15,385 nucleotides of DNA from an uncultured Collinsella sp. (GCA_902475375.1 CABRZC010000046.1:1-15385); one strand, 5' to 3'; shown: positions 1 to 9,299, counted from the stretch's first letter. Translations and numbers: made by a program. The notes: generated by a model not told the origin, from the sequence alone.

Positions 1-5
1 GCATG

Positions 6-50
6 AAAAAGGCAGGGCATTGACCTTCTGGTCATGCCCTGCCTTTTGAA
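6..50 (-). terminator. Intrinsic terminator ending the murA-LCP unit
   Basis: A 14-bp perfect stem pairs 7-20 with 34-47. After one bulged base, four more pairs (22-25 with 30-33) close on a 4-base loop at 26-29. On the minus strand the stem runs into five T residues (plus-strand A at 6-10), the usual layout of a Rho-independent terminator. On the plus strand it ends in four T residues, so it could work in both directions. It lies about 70 bp past the LCP stop codon, and no other gene lies between. Confidence 0.88.
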
Positions 51-90
51 TGACAAATTGTCGCTCTGGGCGGCGCGCAGCGTCGAGCCG

Positions 91-116
91 TTACGCGGGC
101 TGGTAAGCCCGCGTAA
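91..116 (-). other. Perfect 10-bp stem-loop just after the LCP stop codon
   Basis: Bases 91-100 (ttacgcgggc) pair perfectly with 107-116, leaving a 6-base loop. The stem begins 2 bp beyond the stop codon of the LCP gene and has no T-run after it on the minus strand. It is therefore not a classical terminator by itself. It could protect the mRNA 3' end or act as a pause site ahead of the real terminator at 6-50. The structure is seen directly; the role is inference. Confidence 0.5.
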
Positions 117-118
117 CC

Positions 119-1345
119 CTAGTAGTTGGCTTCGTAGCCGTTGCCGTCACCGGTGGGCTCTTCGTAGTAATCGGAGCCGTCGCTCGAATCGTCGGAATCG
201 TCCGAGCCACCCGACGAGGTCGCGGTGCCATATGCGTAGTCCTCGGACGTATTGTTGTTGAGGTCACCGATCGTGGAGCTGGAGCCGTCTGAAAGGCCCA
301 TGGTGTTGGGGCCCTTGGGATCCTCACCGGCGTCGACGCGGGCCATCATTTCCTTAAGCTCGTCTTCGTAAACAAAGACATAGCTCACGCCGTCGATCAT
401 AGTGCTGTCGTCGGCGTACGAGGGCAGGTTGGCCGAGTAGATGCCCTCGACATCCATGCCGCGCATGGCATTGACCGTGGACACGATATCCTGAACGCTC
501 ATATCGGTTACGAGCATATCGGACAGCGAATTAACCAGGCCAAAGATCTTCGTGGCATCGAAGTTATTGAGAATCTGGTTGGCAAGGGCACCAAGCACCT
601 GACGCTGATGGCGCATGCGCGTGTAATCGCCGTCGGCATAGGTGTAGCGGCAGCGGGCATAGGTAAGGGCAGTAGCGCCGTCCATATGCTGCTGACCAGC
701 GGTAATCTTAATATCCAGGTGCTCGGGATCGTCGACGTCGTCGGTCGCGTTGATGTCGATACCGCCAACCGAATCAATAAGCGACTGCATGCCGTCAAAG
801 CTGACCTCGGCATAGTGAGAAATCTGCACGCCGCACAGCTCGTTGACCGCCTGGACCATGGCCTCGGCGCCGCCAACGGTGTGGCAGGCGTTGATCTTCA
901 TGGTCTCGCCCTTGTACACGACCTTGGTGTCGCGCGGAACGGAAATGAGCGTCGCCTGCTTTTGCGTGGGGTCGATGCGTGCCAGGATAATCGAGTCGGC
1001 ACGATACGTATCCTCGCCCGGACGACCGTCGGTACCAAGAAGCAACACGTAGAACGGATCTTTTGCCTCATTGGTATCGACCAGGATCTGGCGCAGGTTG
1101 TTGGTAATGACATTGGAGTCGCCAAGCTTGCCCATGATAGTGGCAAACCACAGACCCGCAGCAGTCGTGGCGCTCAGCAGCACGCCGAGTACGGCGATGA
1201 GAGCTACGCGGCGAACCGTGCGGCCGCGACGGCGCTGACGGGCGCGCTCGGAATAGCGTGCGACATTGTCGCGGCTGTAGATCTTGGCCTGCGCACCAGT
1301 CGAGGGTCTTCGGGTGTTATCCGCTAGGGGTTTCTTGTTAAACAT
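119..1345 (-). CDS. LytR-CpsA-Psr (LCP) family cell-wall glycopolymer transferase
   Basis: LCP enzymes move undecaprenyl-phosphate-linked glycopolymers (teichoic acid, capsule or other wall glycans) onto peptidoglycan at the outer face of the membrane. The 408-residue protein has a basic cytoplasmic head (RRRGRTVRR near 38-46), one membrane segment at about 47-69, and an extracellular LCP domain at about 95-335. Family signatures are LLLGTDGRPG (101-110) with RADS (115-118), ISVPRDTK (134-141), NACHTVGG (152-159) and the ARCRY...TRMRHQRQ stretch (230-249). These carry the conserved Asp and Arg residues that bind pyrophosphate and metal in this family. Residues after about 350 form a low-complexity tail rich in Ser, Asp, Gly and Tyr. 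I chose ATG at 1345 because CAGG lies 6 nt upstream; a TTG two codons earlier has no room for a ribosome-binding site. It lies 12 nt after murA, so both wall genes are probably cotranscribed. The exact polymer cannot be told. Confidence 0.92.
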   Translation of the reverse strand: MFNKKPLADNTRRPSTGAQAKIYSRDNVARYSERARQRRRGRTVRRVALIAVLGVLLSATTAAGLWFATIMGKLGDSNVITNNLRQILVDTNEAKDPFYVLLLGTDGRPGEDTYRADSIILARIDPTQKQATLISVPRDTKVVYKGETMKINACHTVGGAEAMVQAVNELCGVQISHYAEVSFDGMQSLIDSVGGIDINATDDVDDPEHLDIKITAGQQHMDGATALTYARCRYTYADGDYTRMRHQRQVLGALANQILNNFDATKIFGLVNSLSDMLVTDMSVQDIVSTVNAMRGMDVEGIYSANLPSYADDSTMIDGVSYVFVYEDELKEMMARVDAGEDPKGPNTMGLSDGSSSTIGDLNNNTSEDYAYGTATSSGGSDDSDDSSDGSDYYEEPTGDGNGYEANY

Positions 1346-1357
1346 AGGCAACCTGCA

Positions 1358-2641
1358 TTAGTAGATGACGGGATCGGGAACGGTGGCATGTTCGACATGC
1401 GCGCCAAGCGCCTGCAGCTTTTCGACAAACTGCTCGTAGCCACGTTTGATGTGATGGATGGCCGAGACCTCGGTAACGCCATCGGCGATAAGACCGGCAA
1501 CCACAAGCGCCGCGCCGCCACGCAGGTCGGGTGAGGTGACCTGTGCGCCCGAGAAGCCCTTGACGCCGTGAATCATGGCGTGATGGCTCTCGATACGAAT
1601 ATCGGCACCCATACGCACGAGCTCGGAGGCGAACATGAAGCGGTTCTCGAAGATGTTCTCGGTAATTACGGAGCTTCCGTCGGCAAGGGCCGAAAGCACC
1701 ATGATCTGCGCCTGCATATCAGTCGGGAAACCCGGGAACGGAAGCGTCTGGATATCGACCGGCCTGATGCGCTCGACGCGATTGACGTGGACGCCGTTCT
1801 CGATACGCTCGCACTCGATGCCCATAAGTTCCATCTTTTTGAGCACCATTCCCAGGTGGATGGGGCAGAAGCCCGTAACATCGACGCCGCGCTCATCGGC
1901 CATGAGGGCACCGGCGACGATAAAGGTGCCGGCCTCGATGCGGTCACCCACCACGCAATGGGTAACGGGATGCAGCTCCTCCACGCCCTCGATGGTCACG
2001 ACGGGCGTGCCTGCGCCGACGATCTTGGCACCCATCTCGTTGAGCATGTTGGCAAGGTCGACGATCTCGGGCTCGCGGGCAGCGTTGTCGATAACCGTGG
2101 TGCCCTGTGCGCGCACGGCAGCCATGATGAGGTTCTCGGTGGCACCCACGCTCGCGAATTCGAGCGTGACGGTGGTGCCGTGCAGACCCTGGGGAGCACT
2201 GGCGTTGATGTAGCCGTGGGCGGTGTCGAACTCGACGCCCAGAGCCTCGAGACCCAAGATATGCATATCGATCTTGCGAGCACCCAGGTTGCAGCCGCCC
2301 GGCATGGCGATCTTGGCGCGATGGAAACGACCCAGCAGGGGGCCCATCACAGCCGTGGAGGCGCGCATCTTGGCGACAAGCTCGTAGGGCGCCTCCCAAG
2401 AATCGACCTGGGAGGTATCGATCTCGAGCGTGTGCTCGTCGAGAACATCGATCGTAGCGCCCATGCCCTTGAGCACCTTGCCCATCACGTGGACATCGGA
2501 AATATCGGGCACGTTCCGCAGCGTCGTCTTGCCCGGCGCCAGAAGCGTTGCCGCCATAAGTTTGAGCGCGGAGTTCTTAGCACCCGAAACAGGCACGGAA
2601 CCTCCGATGGCGTGGCCACCCTCAACGCGGATAATATCCAA
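1358..2641 (-). CDS. murA: UDP-N-acetylglucosamine 1-carboxyvinyltransferase
   Basis: MurA catalyses the first committed step of peptidoglycan synthesis in the cytoplasm, moving enolpyruvate from PEP to UDP-GlcNAc. It is the target of fosfomycin. The 427-residue length is normal. Visible active-site features are SGAKNSALK with Lys22 and Asn23, the catalytic loop PGGCNLG with Cys117 (equivalent to Cys115 of the enterobacterial enzyme, so expected to be fosfomycin-sensitive at this residue), and PFPGFPTDMQAQ, whose Asp is the general base. The start is TTG at 2641, with AAAGGG 6 nt upstream (2648-2653) and an N-terminus (MDIIRVEGG) aligned to the family. The ribosome-binding site sits directly after the U-tract of the terminator that follows the ATP synthase operon, so no promoter fits between them. 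The LCP gene follows after 12 nt. Confidence 0.97.
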   Translation of the reverse strand: MDIIRVEGGHAIGGSVPVSGAKNSALKLMAATLLAPGKTTLRNVPDISDVHVMGKVLKGMGATIDVLDEHTLEIDTSQVDSWEAPYELVAKMRASTAVMGPLLGRFHRAKIAMPGGCNLGARKIDMHILGLEALGVEFDTAHGYINASAPQGLHGTTVTLEFASVGATENLIMAAVRAQGTTVIDNAAREPEIVDLANMLNEMGAKIVGAGTPVVTIEGVEELHPVTHCVVGDRIEAGTFIVAGALMADERGVDVTGFCPIHLGMVLKKMELMGIECERIENGVHVNRVERIRPVDIQTLPFPGFPTDMQAQIMVLSALADGSSVITENIFENRFMFASELVRMGADIRIESHHAMIHGVKGFSGAQVTSPDLRGGAALVVAGLIADGVTEVSAIHHIKRGYEQFVEKLQALGAHVEHATVPDPVIY

Positions 2642-2647
2642 GGTCTA

Positions 2648-2653
2648 CCCTTT
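2648..2653 (-). promoter_or_regulatory. murA ribosome-binding site abutting a terminator U-tract
   Basis: AAAGGG on the minus strand lies 6 nt before the TTG start of murA and fixes this non-ATG start. Only one base separates it from the T-run of the upstream terminator (plus-strand A at 2655-2659). Confidence 0.7.
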
Positions 2654-2654
2654 C

Positions 2655-2693
2655 AAAAAGCATGCCCGGGGTGGCTGGGCCATCCCGGGCATG
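2655..2693 (-). terminator. Intrinsic terminator between atpC and murA (possible murA attenuator)
   Basis: A perfect 10-bp GC-rich stem pairs 2661-2670 (catgcccggg) with 2684-2693. A G-U pair and four more pairs (2672-2675 with 2679-2682) extend it to a 3-base loop. On the minus strand it is followed by TTTTT and then at once by the murA ribosome-binding site. It is a strong terminator by shape. Since murA has no room for a promoter after it, it probably allows partial or regulated readthrough. Confidence 0.85.
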
Positions 2694-2708
2694 ATGTGTT
2701 CGCAAATG

Positions 2709-2730
2709 GTCGAACGCTAAAGCGTTTGAC
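2709..2730 (-). other. Stem-loop over the end of atpC
   Basis: Bases 2709-2717 (gtcgaacgc) pair with 2722-2730 (gcgtttgac) with one mismatch and a 4-base loop. On the minus strand the stem begins at the last base of the atpC stop codon and lies 15 bp ahead of the strong terminator stem. It may stabilise the operon mRNA end or take part in the terminator region; the role is inference. Confidence 0.4.
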
Positions 2731-3122
2731 TATTGGGCAAGCTTGAGCTTACACCATGCGATTTCATTATAGAGGTAGGCGCGGCGTGCATCATCCTCCG
2801 ACAAATTACCCAGCTTCTCTTCAAAACCTTGAATATCAGCTTTAACCTTGTCGGCATCGACGGTCGCCAAATCGCAAGCGCGCTCGGCGAGGACGGTCAC
2901 GACATCGTCCGCGACCTGGGCGTAGCCGCCGACCACGGCAAACGTGTGGTCGACAGTGCCCATGGCCTTATCGGAAACGCGAACGTAACCGCGGTCGATC
3001 GTGCAGATTTCGCTGGAGTGAGCAGGTAAAACGCCAAACTCGCCATCCGTAGACGGAATCGACACAAACGCAGCGTCACCCTCATAGGCGAGGCTCACGG
3101 GGCACACGATGCGGATACGCAT
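2730..3122 (-). CDS. atpC: F1 ATP synthase epsilon subunit
   Basis: Epsilon is part of the central stalk of F1. It binds gamma and the c-ring and, through its C-terminal helices, can inhibit ATP hydrolysis. The 130-residue protein has the N-terminal beta-sandwich (family motif DGEFGVLPAHS at about 26-36, then FAVVGGYAQV) and a C-terminal helical hairpin (about 88-130). It is the last gene of the operon. Its ATG lies 3 nt after the atpD stop codon, with GGAGGAG upstream inside the atpD end. A strong terminator follows 36 bp beyond its stop. Confidence 0.95.
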   Translation of the reverse strand: MRIRIVCPVSLAYEGDAAFVSIPSTDGEFGVLPAHSSEICTIDRGYVRVSDKAMGTVDHTFAVVGGYAQVADDVVTVLAERACDLATVDADKVKADIQGFEEKLGNLSEDDARRAYLYNEIAWCKLKLAQ

Positions 3123-3125
3123 AAC

Positions 3126-4579
<1,454 letters not shown>

Positions 4580-4580
<1 letters not shown>

Positions 4581-5488
4581 TACTGTTCCTCCAATGCTGA
4601 GGCTCCGCCGACGATCTCGTTAATCTCGGTCGTGATCGAAGCCTGGCGCACGCGACTATACGTGCGGGTAAGGGTCGAGATGATCGCGGTGGCGTTTTCC
4701 GTCGCGGAGTGCATGGCCTTGCGGCGTGCACCCTGCTCGGCAGCCGCCGAATCGATCAGGGCCTGGTAGATGACCGTCAGGATATAAGACGGCACAAGCT
4801 TGCCGAGAACATGCTCGGGAGAGGGCACGAACTCGAACGTGGACGAGATGCGCTTAGGGGCGTCGGTCTCGTTCTTACGCGGACCGTGGGCCATAGCGAT
4901 CATCTCGGGATCGAGCGGCAGCAAGTGCTCGACGCGAAGCTCCTGATCCACGCGGTTCTTGGCGTGGTGGTAGACAAGCTCGACGCGGTCAAGCTCGCCG
5001 GCACGATACGCATCGCAGATATGAGAGGAAATCATGCGAGCCTGATTAAAATCGGGCTCGGAGGAATTGCCCTCAAAATGCATGACGACGTTTGCGCGGT
5101 CGCGGAAATACGTGGCCGGTTTGCGCCCACACGCGATGATCTCGCACTCGATGCCATCGTTCGCCCAAGAAGCGGCGAGCTTTTCGGCCGTGCGCTCCAC
5201 CGTCGTATTGAAACCGCCGGCAAGGCCGCGGTCCGAGGCAATAACGACAATCAGGCCATGCTTGACGCTCTCATGCTTCTGCAGCATGGGATCGGTGCCC
5301 GAACAGGAGGCGTCGCCGGCGACCGTCAACATGACGTCGGTCAGCGCCTCCTTATAGGGCTCGGCCTGCTTGGAGCGATCGAGGGCACGACGGATCTTGG
5401 CCGTAGAGACCATTTCCATCGTGCGCGTGATCTGCTTGGTCGTGGTAACCGAGGAGATTCGCTTCTTAATGTCGCGAAGATTGGCCAT
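4580..5488 (-). CDS. atpG: F1 ATP synthase gamma subunit (rotor shaft)
   Basis: Gamma is the rotating central shaft linking the c-ring to the catalytic head. The 302-residue length is usual. The N-terminal helix (MANLRDIKKRISSVTTTKQI, then TRTMEMVSTAKIRRA) and the C-terminal helix (AIISTLTRTYSRVRQASIT, then TEINEIVGGASAL) that form the coiled-coil shaft are highly typical, as is the middle segment ASDRGLAGGFN. The start is 5 nt after the atpA stop codon. GAGGAG is present but about 11 nt from the ATG, a long spacing, so reinitiation after atpA may help. Its stop overlaps the atpD start. Confidence 0.97.
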
Positions 5489-5493
5489 AGGGC

Positions 5494-7092
5494 TTAGTTC
5501 TCCTCTGATCCAGTCGTATCGGCATGGTGCTTGGCCATGAACTGCTGCTTGAAGTCGCCGATGACGCGCAAGAGCTCAGCCTTGGTATCGTCGTCGATCT
5601 TCTTGGCGCGAACCTTGTCGAGCAGCGAGCCAAAGCCGTTGTCCAGGTACTCGATAAGCTCAGCGCGGAAAGGCAGCACGTCGGCAATCTCGAGATCGTC
5701 GAGGAAGCCCTCGTTGCCTGCAAACAGAACTGCAATCTGCTCGCCAACCTCAAATGGCTTGTAGCGCGGCTGCTTCAGGAGCTCGGTCATGCGGGCACCA
5801 TGGGTCAGCTGCTTCTGAGTAGCCTCGTCAAGGTCGGAGCCGAACTGGGTAAAGCCAGCGAGCTCCTGGTACGAAGCGAGGTCCAGACGAAGGTTGCCGG
5901 CAACCTGCTTCATGGCCTTGGTCTGAGCGTCGCCACCGACGCGGGACACGGAGATGCCCACGTCGACTGCCGGGCGCTGACCCTGGAAGAAGAGCTCGGA
6001 CTGCAGGTAGATCTGACCATCGGTAATGGAAATGACGTTGGTCGGAATGTAGGCCGAGACGTCGCCGTCCTGGGTCTCGATGATCGGCAGGGCCGTCATG
6101 GAGCCGTAACCGTTCTTCTTGGACATCTTGACGGCACGCTCGAGCAGACGAGAGTGCAGGTAGAAGATGTCGCCAGGATAGGCCTCGCGTCCGGGCGGAC
6201 GATGCAGCGTCAACGACATCTGACGGTAGGCCACGGCCTGCTTGGACAGGTCGTCGTAGATGACGAGCACGTGGCCGCCGGGGTTGGTCTCGCTGGCGGG
6301 CTTACCGTCCTCGCCGTTGTACATGAAGAACTCGCCGATAGCGGCACCGGCCATAGGCGCGATGTACTGCATAGGGGCGGAATCGGCAGCGGTTGCCGAA
6401 ACGATGATGGTGTAGTCGAGCGCACCGTGCTGGGCGAGGGTCTCACGGATGTTGGCAACCGTGGAGGCCTTCTGGCCGATGGCGACATAGATGCAGACCA
6501 TGCCCTTGCCGCGCTGATTGAGGATAGCGTCGATGGCAATGGCGGTCTTACCGGTCTTACGGTCGCCGATGATGAGCTCACGCTGACCACGGCCGATAGG
6601 CACCATGGAGTCGATGGCCAACAGACCGGTCTGAACCGGCTCGCACACCGGGGTACGGTCGATGACGCCGGGGGCCTTAAACTCGATAGGACGACGGTGC
6701 GTGGCGACAATGTCACCCAAACCGTCGATAGGCTGGCCGAGCGGATTGACGACGCGGCCGAGCATGGCACGGCTCACGGGGATATCCATAATGCGGCCAG
6801 TGGTGCGGCACTCGTCGCCTTCCTTGATGGAGTCGACGGCACCAAACAGAACGGCGCCGACCTCGTCACGGTCAAGGTTCTGGGCAAGGCCGAAGACGGT
6901 CTCACCGGTATCGGAGCTCTTGAACTCCAGAAGCTCGCCTGCCATGGCGCTCTTGAGGCCGGTGACGCGCGCGATGCCGTCGCCTACCTCGTCGACCGTT
7001 GAAACCTCATGCGTATCGACCGTCGCGGAGAGGCTCGTGAGCTGCTCCTGCAGTTTCTTGGCGATATCCTGGGCATTGAGGGTTTCGGACAT
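5494..7092 (-). CDS. atpA: F1 ATP synthase alpha subunit
   Basis: Alpha holds the non-catalytic nucleotide sites and supplies the arginine finger to beta. The protein is 532 residues. It shows the P-loop GDRKTGKT at 176-183 (usually GDRQTGKT; Lys replaces Gln), the VIYDDLSKQAVAYRQMSL segment and the VGISVSRVGGDAQ segment with the conserved Arg. The N-terminal delta-binding helix and the short extended C-terminus fit the family. ATG at 7092 overlaps the atpH stop by one base (TAATG) and has GGAGGTG 8 nt upstream. Confidence 0.98.
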   Translation of the reverse strand: MSETLNAQDIAKKLQEQLTSLSATVDTHEVSTVDEVGDGIARVTGLKSAMAGELLEFKSSDTGETVFGLAQNLDRDEVGAVLFGAVDSIKEGDECRTTGRIMDIPVSRAMLGRVVNPLGQPIDGLGDIVATHRRPIEFKAPGVIDRTPVCEPVQTGLLAIDSMVPIGRGQRELIIGDRKTGKTAIAIDAILNQRGKGMVCIYVAIGQKASTVANIRETLAQHGALDYTIIVSATAADSAPMQYIAPMAGAAIGEFFMYNGEDGKPASETNPGGHVLVIYDDLSKQAVAYRQMSLTLHRPPGREAYPGDIFYLHSRLLERAVKMSKKNGYGSMTALPIIETQDGDVSAYIPTNVISITDGQIYLQSELFFQGQRPAVDVGISVSRVGGDAQTKAMKQVAGNLRLDLASYQELAGFTQFGSDLDEATQKQLTHGARMTELLKQPRYKPFEVGEQIAVLFAGNEGFLDDLEIADVLPFRAELIEYLDNGFGSLLDKVRAKKIDDDTKAELLRVIGDFKQQFMAKHHADTTGSEEN

Positions 7093-7568
7093 TAGGCTTC
7101 ACCTCCGTACGAATTAGCAGAGTTTGCGAGGGTCTCCTGCGCGACGCGCAGCTGCGTCTTGACGGAAATGTCACGACGCTCGCCGCGGGCCTCGAGCACC
7201 AGGCCGCCCACGATAGACGGGTCGACCTGCTCGATAAGGAATACCTTGCGACCGAAGTCCTGCTCGCATTTCTTAGTGATGGTTTGACGCAGCTCGTCGT
7301 CGAGCGGGATCGCCGTGGTGACGGTCACGCCCACTACATCCTCGTCTTCCTCGGCAACATACTTAAAGGCAGCTGCCACCTTGGGAAGAAGGTCGAGCTG
7401 GTCGCGCTTGGACATGGTGTCGAGCACGGCGATGATCTCGGGGCTGGCGCTAGCCAGGCGCTCGATCATCTCGAGGTCCTCGAACACATGGTTCTCGGCC
7501 TTAGCGGCTTCCAGAAGGGAGCGCGCGTATGTCTCGAGCACCTTGTCCTGATAGCGGCTAGTCGGCAT
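7092..7568 (-). CDS. atpH: F1 ATP synthase delta subunit
   Basis: Delta joins the top of F1 to the peripheral stalk (b subunits). At 158 residues it is slightly shorter than many homologues (about 175-180). The N-terminal helical domain starts at RYQDKVLETYARSLLEAA, and the C-terminal signature is present as GGLVLEARGERRDISVKTQL. Its start lies 11 bp inside the end of atpF, and its stop overlaps the atpA start, so translation of the three genes is probably coupled. Confidence 0.94.
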   Translation of the reverse strand: MPTSRYQDKVLETYARSLLEAAKAENHVFEDLEMIERLASASPEIIAVLDTMSKRDQLDLLPKVAAAFKYVAEEDEDVVGVTVTTAIPLDDELRQTITKKCEQDFGRKVFLIEQVDPSIVGGLVLEARGERRDISVKTQLRVAQETLANSANSYGGEA

Positions 7569-8160
7569 TCAGGCTACCTGCTTCCTGGATGTAGCGCTCG
7601 ATGAGCTTCTTCTGCCCGGCCTCGTCCTCGAGTGCCTCGCCCACGATCTTGGTGGCGACGGCAACGGACAGGTCGGCGATGGAGCTCGCGGCACCGGCGT
7701 AGATGGACTTGCGCTCGTCCTCGACGGTCGTATGGGCCTTGGCGATGATCTCCTCGGCCTCCTTGTGAGCAGCCTCGATGATACGGGCGCGCTCGGACTC
7801 GGCGTCCTTACGGGCCTCGAGAACGATGTCGGCAGCCTGACGACGGGCGTCGGTGACGATCGAGTCGGACTCAGCGCGCTTGGCGATAGCCTCCTGCTTG
7901 GTCTTCTCGGCCTCGTCGAGGCTCTCCTCGATCTTCTTGCCGCGCTCCTCCATGGTTTTCATGATGCCCGGCAGGGCGACCTTGGCCAGCACGATCCAGA
8001 TAATCAGGAAGGCGATAAGCGCCGGGATGAACTCCGCCATCTTAGGGATGAGGATGTCCGCACCGGCAGCGCCGTCCTCGGCGAACGCGGAAACCGGCAT
8101 GAGCAGCGCGGCCGCGGACGCGGAGAGTGCGATCGCGCTCTTCTGGGATGAAAGATTCAT
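7558..8160 (-). CDS. atpF: FO ATP synthase b subunit with an N-terminal signal-like segment
   Basis: The b subunit is the peripheral-stalk stator that connects subunit a to delta and alpha. The 200-residue protein has one membrane anchor at about 42-65 and then a long charged helix (about 66-180) with heptad-like Ala, Glu and Lys content (MEERGKKIEESLDEAEK and on). Before the anchor, residues 1-27 look like a cleavable signal peptide: a short polar start with Lys7, a hydrophobic Ala/Leu core (9-22), and a signal peptidase site PVSAFA before Glu28. Subunit b usually starts just before its anchor, so this is unusual. ATG at 8160 has CGGAG 8 nt upstream; no closer start near the anchor has a comparable site. 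It follows atpE by 15 nt and overlaps atpH by 11 bp. Confidence 0.95.
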   Translation of the reverse strand: MNLSSQKSAIALSASAAALLMPVSAFAEDGAAGADILIPKMAEFIPALIAFLIIWIVLAKVALPGIMKTMEERGKKIEESLDEAEKTKQEAIAKRAESDSIVTDARRQAADIVLEARKDAESERARIIEAAHKEAEEIIAKAHTTVEDERKSIYAGAASSIADLSVAVATKIVGEALEDEAGQKKLIERYIQEAGSLNAD

Positions 8161-8175
8161 ACTTGACGCTCCGTG

Positions 8176-8370
8176 CTATTTAACGATCAGCGCGACAACG
8201 AAGCCGATCAGAGCCAGAGCCTCGCCGAAGGCGGAGCCCATGATGAAGACGGTGAACACGCGGCCCTGGACCTCAGGCTGACGGGCCATAGCACCCGTAG
8301 CACCTAGAGCAGACAGGCCGATAGCAAGACCAGCGCCGATAACACCGAGACCGTAACCGATAACTCCCAC
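8176..8370 (-). CDS. atpE: FO ATP synthase c subunit (rotor ring)
   Basis: The c subunit forms the membrane rotor ring that carries the translocated ion. It is a 64-residue helical hairpin, short for the family (often 70-85). It has a glycine-rich first helix, the polar loop RQPE at 30-33, and the ion-binding Glu50 in SAFGEALALIGF. The residues that mark sodium-binding rings (Gln in helix 1; Ser/Thr and Tyr after the Glu in helix 2) are replaced by hydrophobic residues, so a proton is the likely ion. The start is GTG at 8370 with AAAGGAGG 4 nt upstream. The frame upstream hits a stop within nine codons and offers no other start. Confidence 0.94.
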   Translation of the reverse strand: MGVIGYGLGVIGAGLAIGLSALGATGAMARQPEVQGRVFTVFIMGSAFGEALALIGFVVALIVK

Positions 8371-8495
8371 GATTCCTCCTTTGTCGTGCGTGTCTTATTT
8401 CACGCAGGATAACCTTATTTATAACTGCCGGGCTCCATGGGTACGGGCACCAGCGGTTTAACGAATTGCCTTACCTTTAAGGCGCGAACGGAAGA
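8371..8495 (-). other. 125-bp gap between atpB and atpE
   Basis: This is the only sizeable gap inside the operon. It holds the strong atpE ribosome-binding site and a small hairpin right after atpB (8468-8473 pairing with 8478-8483). An AT-rich patch at 8411-8424 contains TATAAA, but I see no matching -35 box. In other bacteria the atpE leader raises translation of the many c copies needed per complex; that this gap does so is inference. Confidence 0.4.
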
Positions 8496-9299
8496 CTACT
8501 CCTCCTCCGCGACCTCCTCTGCCTCGGAGACATACACGGCGGTAAGGACCGTGAAGACGTAAGCCTGGATGGCGCCGACCACAAGCTCAATCGTATAAAT
8601 CAGGATGAGGATGGCGAGCCAGGCCAGCGAAGGCAGGGCGCCGATGGCGTGGGCCGCGGAAACCTGCTGAAGCAGCGGCTGCATGAACATGCTCGCCATG
8701 ATGGCGAACGAGCCCATGACCACGTGTCCTGCGAACATGTTGCAGAACAGACGAACGGCGAGCGTGATGAGGCGCAGGAAGGTCGAGAAGAGCTCGACGA
8801 CCCACACGAGCACGTTCATCGGGAAGCTCACGCCCTGCGGGGCGAGGCTCTTGATGTAGCCGATCACGCCGTGAGCCTTGCATCCGTAGTAGATGAAGTA
8901 CACGAAGGCGAAGATGGCGAGCGCGGCGGTGGAGCCGATTGCGCCGGTGCCGGGCTTCATTCCCGGGATCAGGCCGATCATGTTATTGATCAGGATGAAC
9001 AGGAAAAGCGAGCACAGGAACGGGAAGTGCTTCTTCCAGTTCTCACCCACGACGCCCTTGCCGATATCGTTCTCGACGTACTCGATGATGTACTCGAAAC
9101 CGTTGACGAAGAAGCCCTTGGGAACCAGGGTCTGCTTCTTCTTGAACACGGCCAGGACGATCAGGAGCACGATCGTGGAGACGATCAGCCAAAACGAGTA
9201 CTGCGTGATGCCGCAGCTCAGATCGCCCACGACGGGGGTGGAGCTGAACTCGCTGACCAGATGATTAATCTCATCAGGCAGCTTTTCAAAAATTTCCAC
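8496..9299 (-). CDS. atpB: FO ATP synthase a subunit (proton channel)
   Basis: Subunit a forms the two proton half-channels against the c-ring. The 267-residue protein has five or six membrane segments (about 34-52, 92-112, 121-140, 160-180, 190-212 and 224-256). The essential Arg is Arg183 in AVRLFCNMFAGH, and the terminal signature is GAIQAYVFTVLTAVYVSEA. The C-terminus is acidic (EAEEVAEEE). GTG at 9299 has AAAGG 6 nt upstream, placed inside the end of the preceding atpI-like gene, whose stop is 3 nt before this start. Confidence 0.96.
   Translation of the reverse strand: MEIFEKLPDEINHLVSEFSSTPVVGDLSCGITQYSFWLIVSTIVLLIVLAVFKKKQTLVPKGFFVNGFEYIIEYVENDIGKGVVGENWKKHFPFLCSLFLFILINNMIGLIPGMKPGTGAIGSTAALAIFAFVYFIYYGCKAHGVIGYIKSLAPQGVSFPMNVLVWVVELFSTFLRLITLAVRLFCNMFAGHVVMGSFAIMASMFMQPLLQQVSAAHAIGALPSLAWLAILILIYTIELVVGAIQAYVFTVLTAVYVSEAEEVAEEE

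Noticed and set aside
8417..8424. TATAAA in the atpB-atpE gap as an internal promoter
   Set aside because: No acceptable -35 box stands 15-19 bp upstream on the minus strand.
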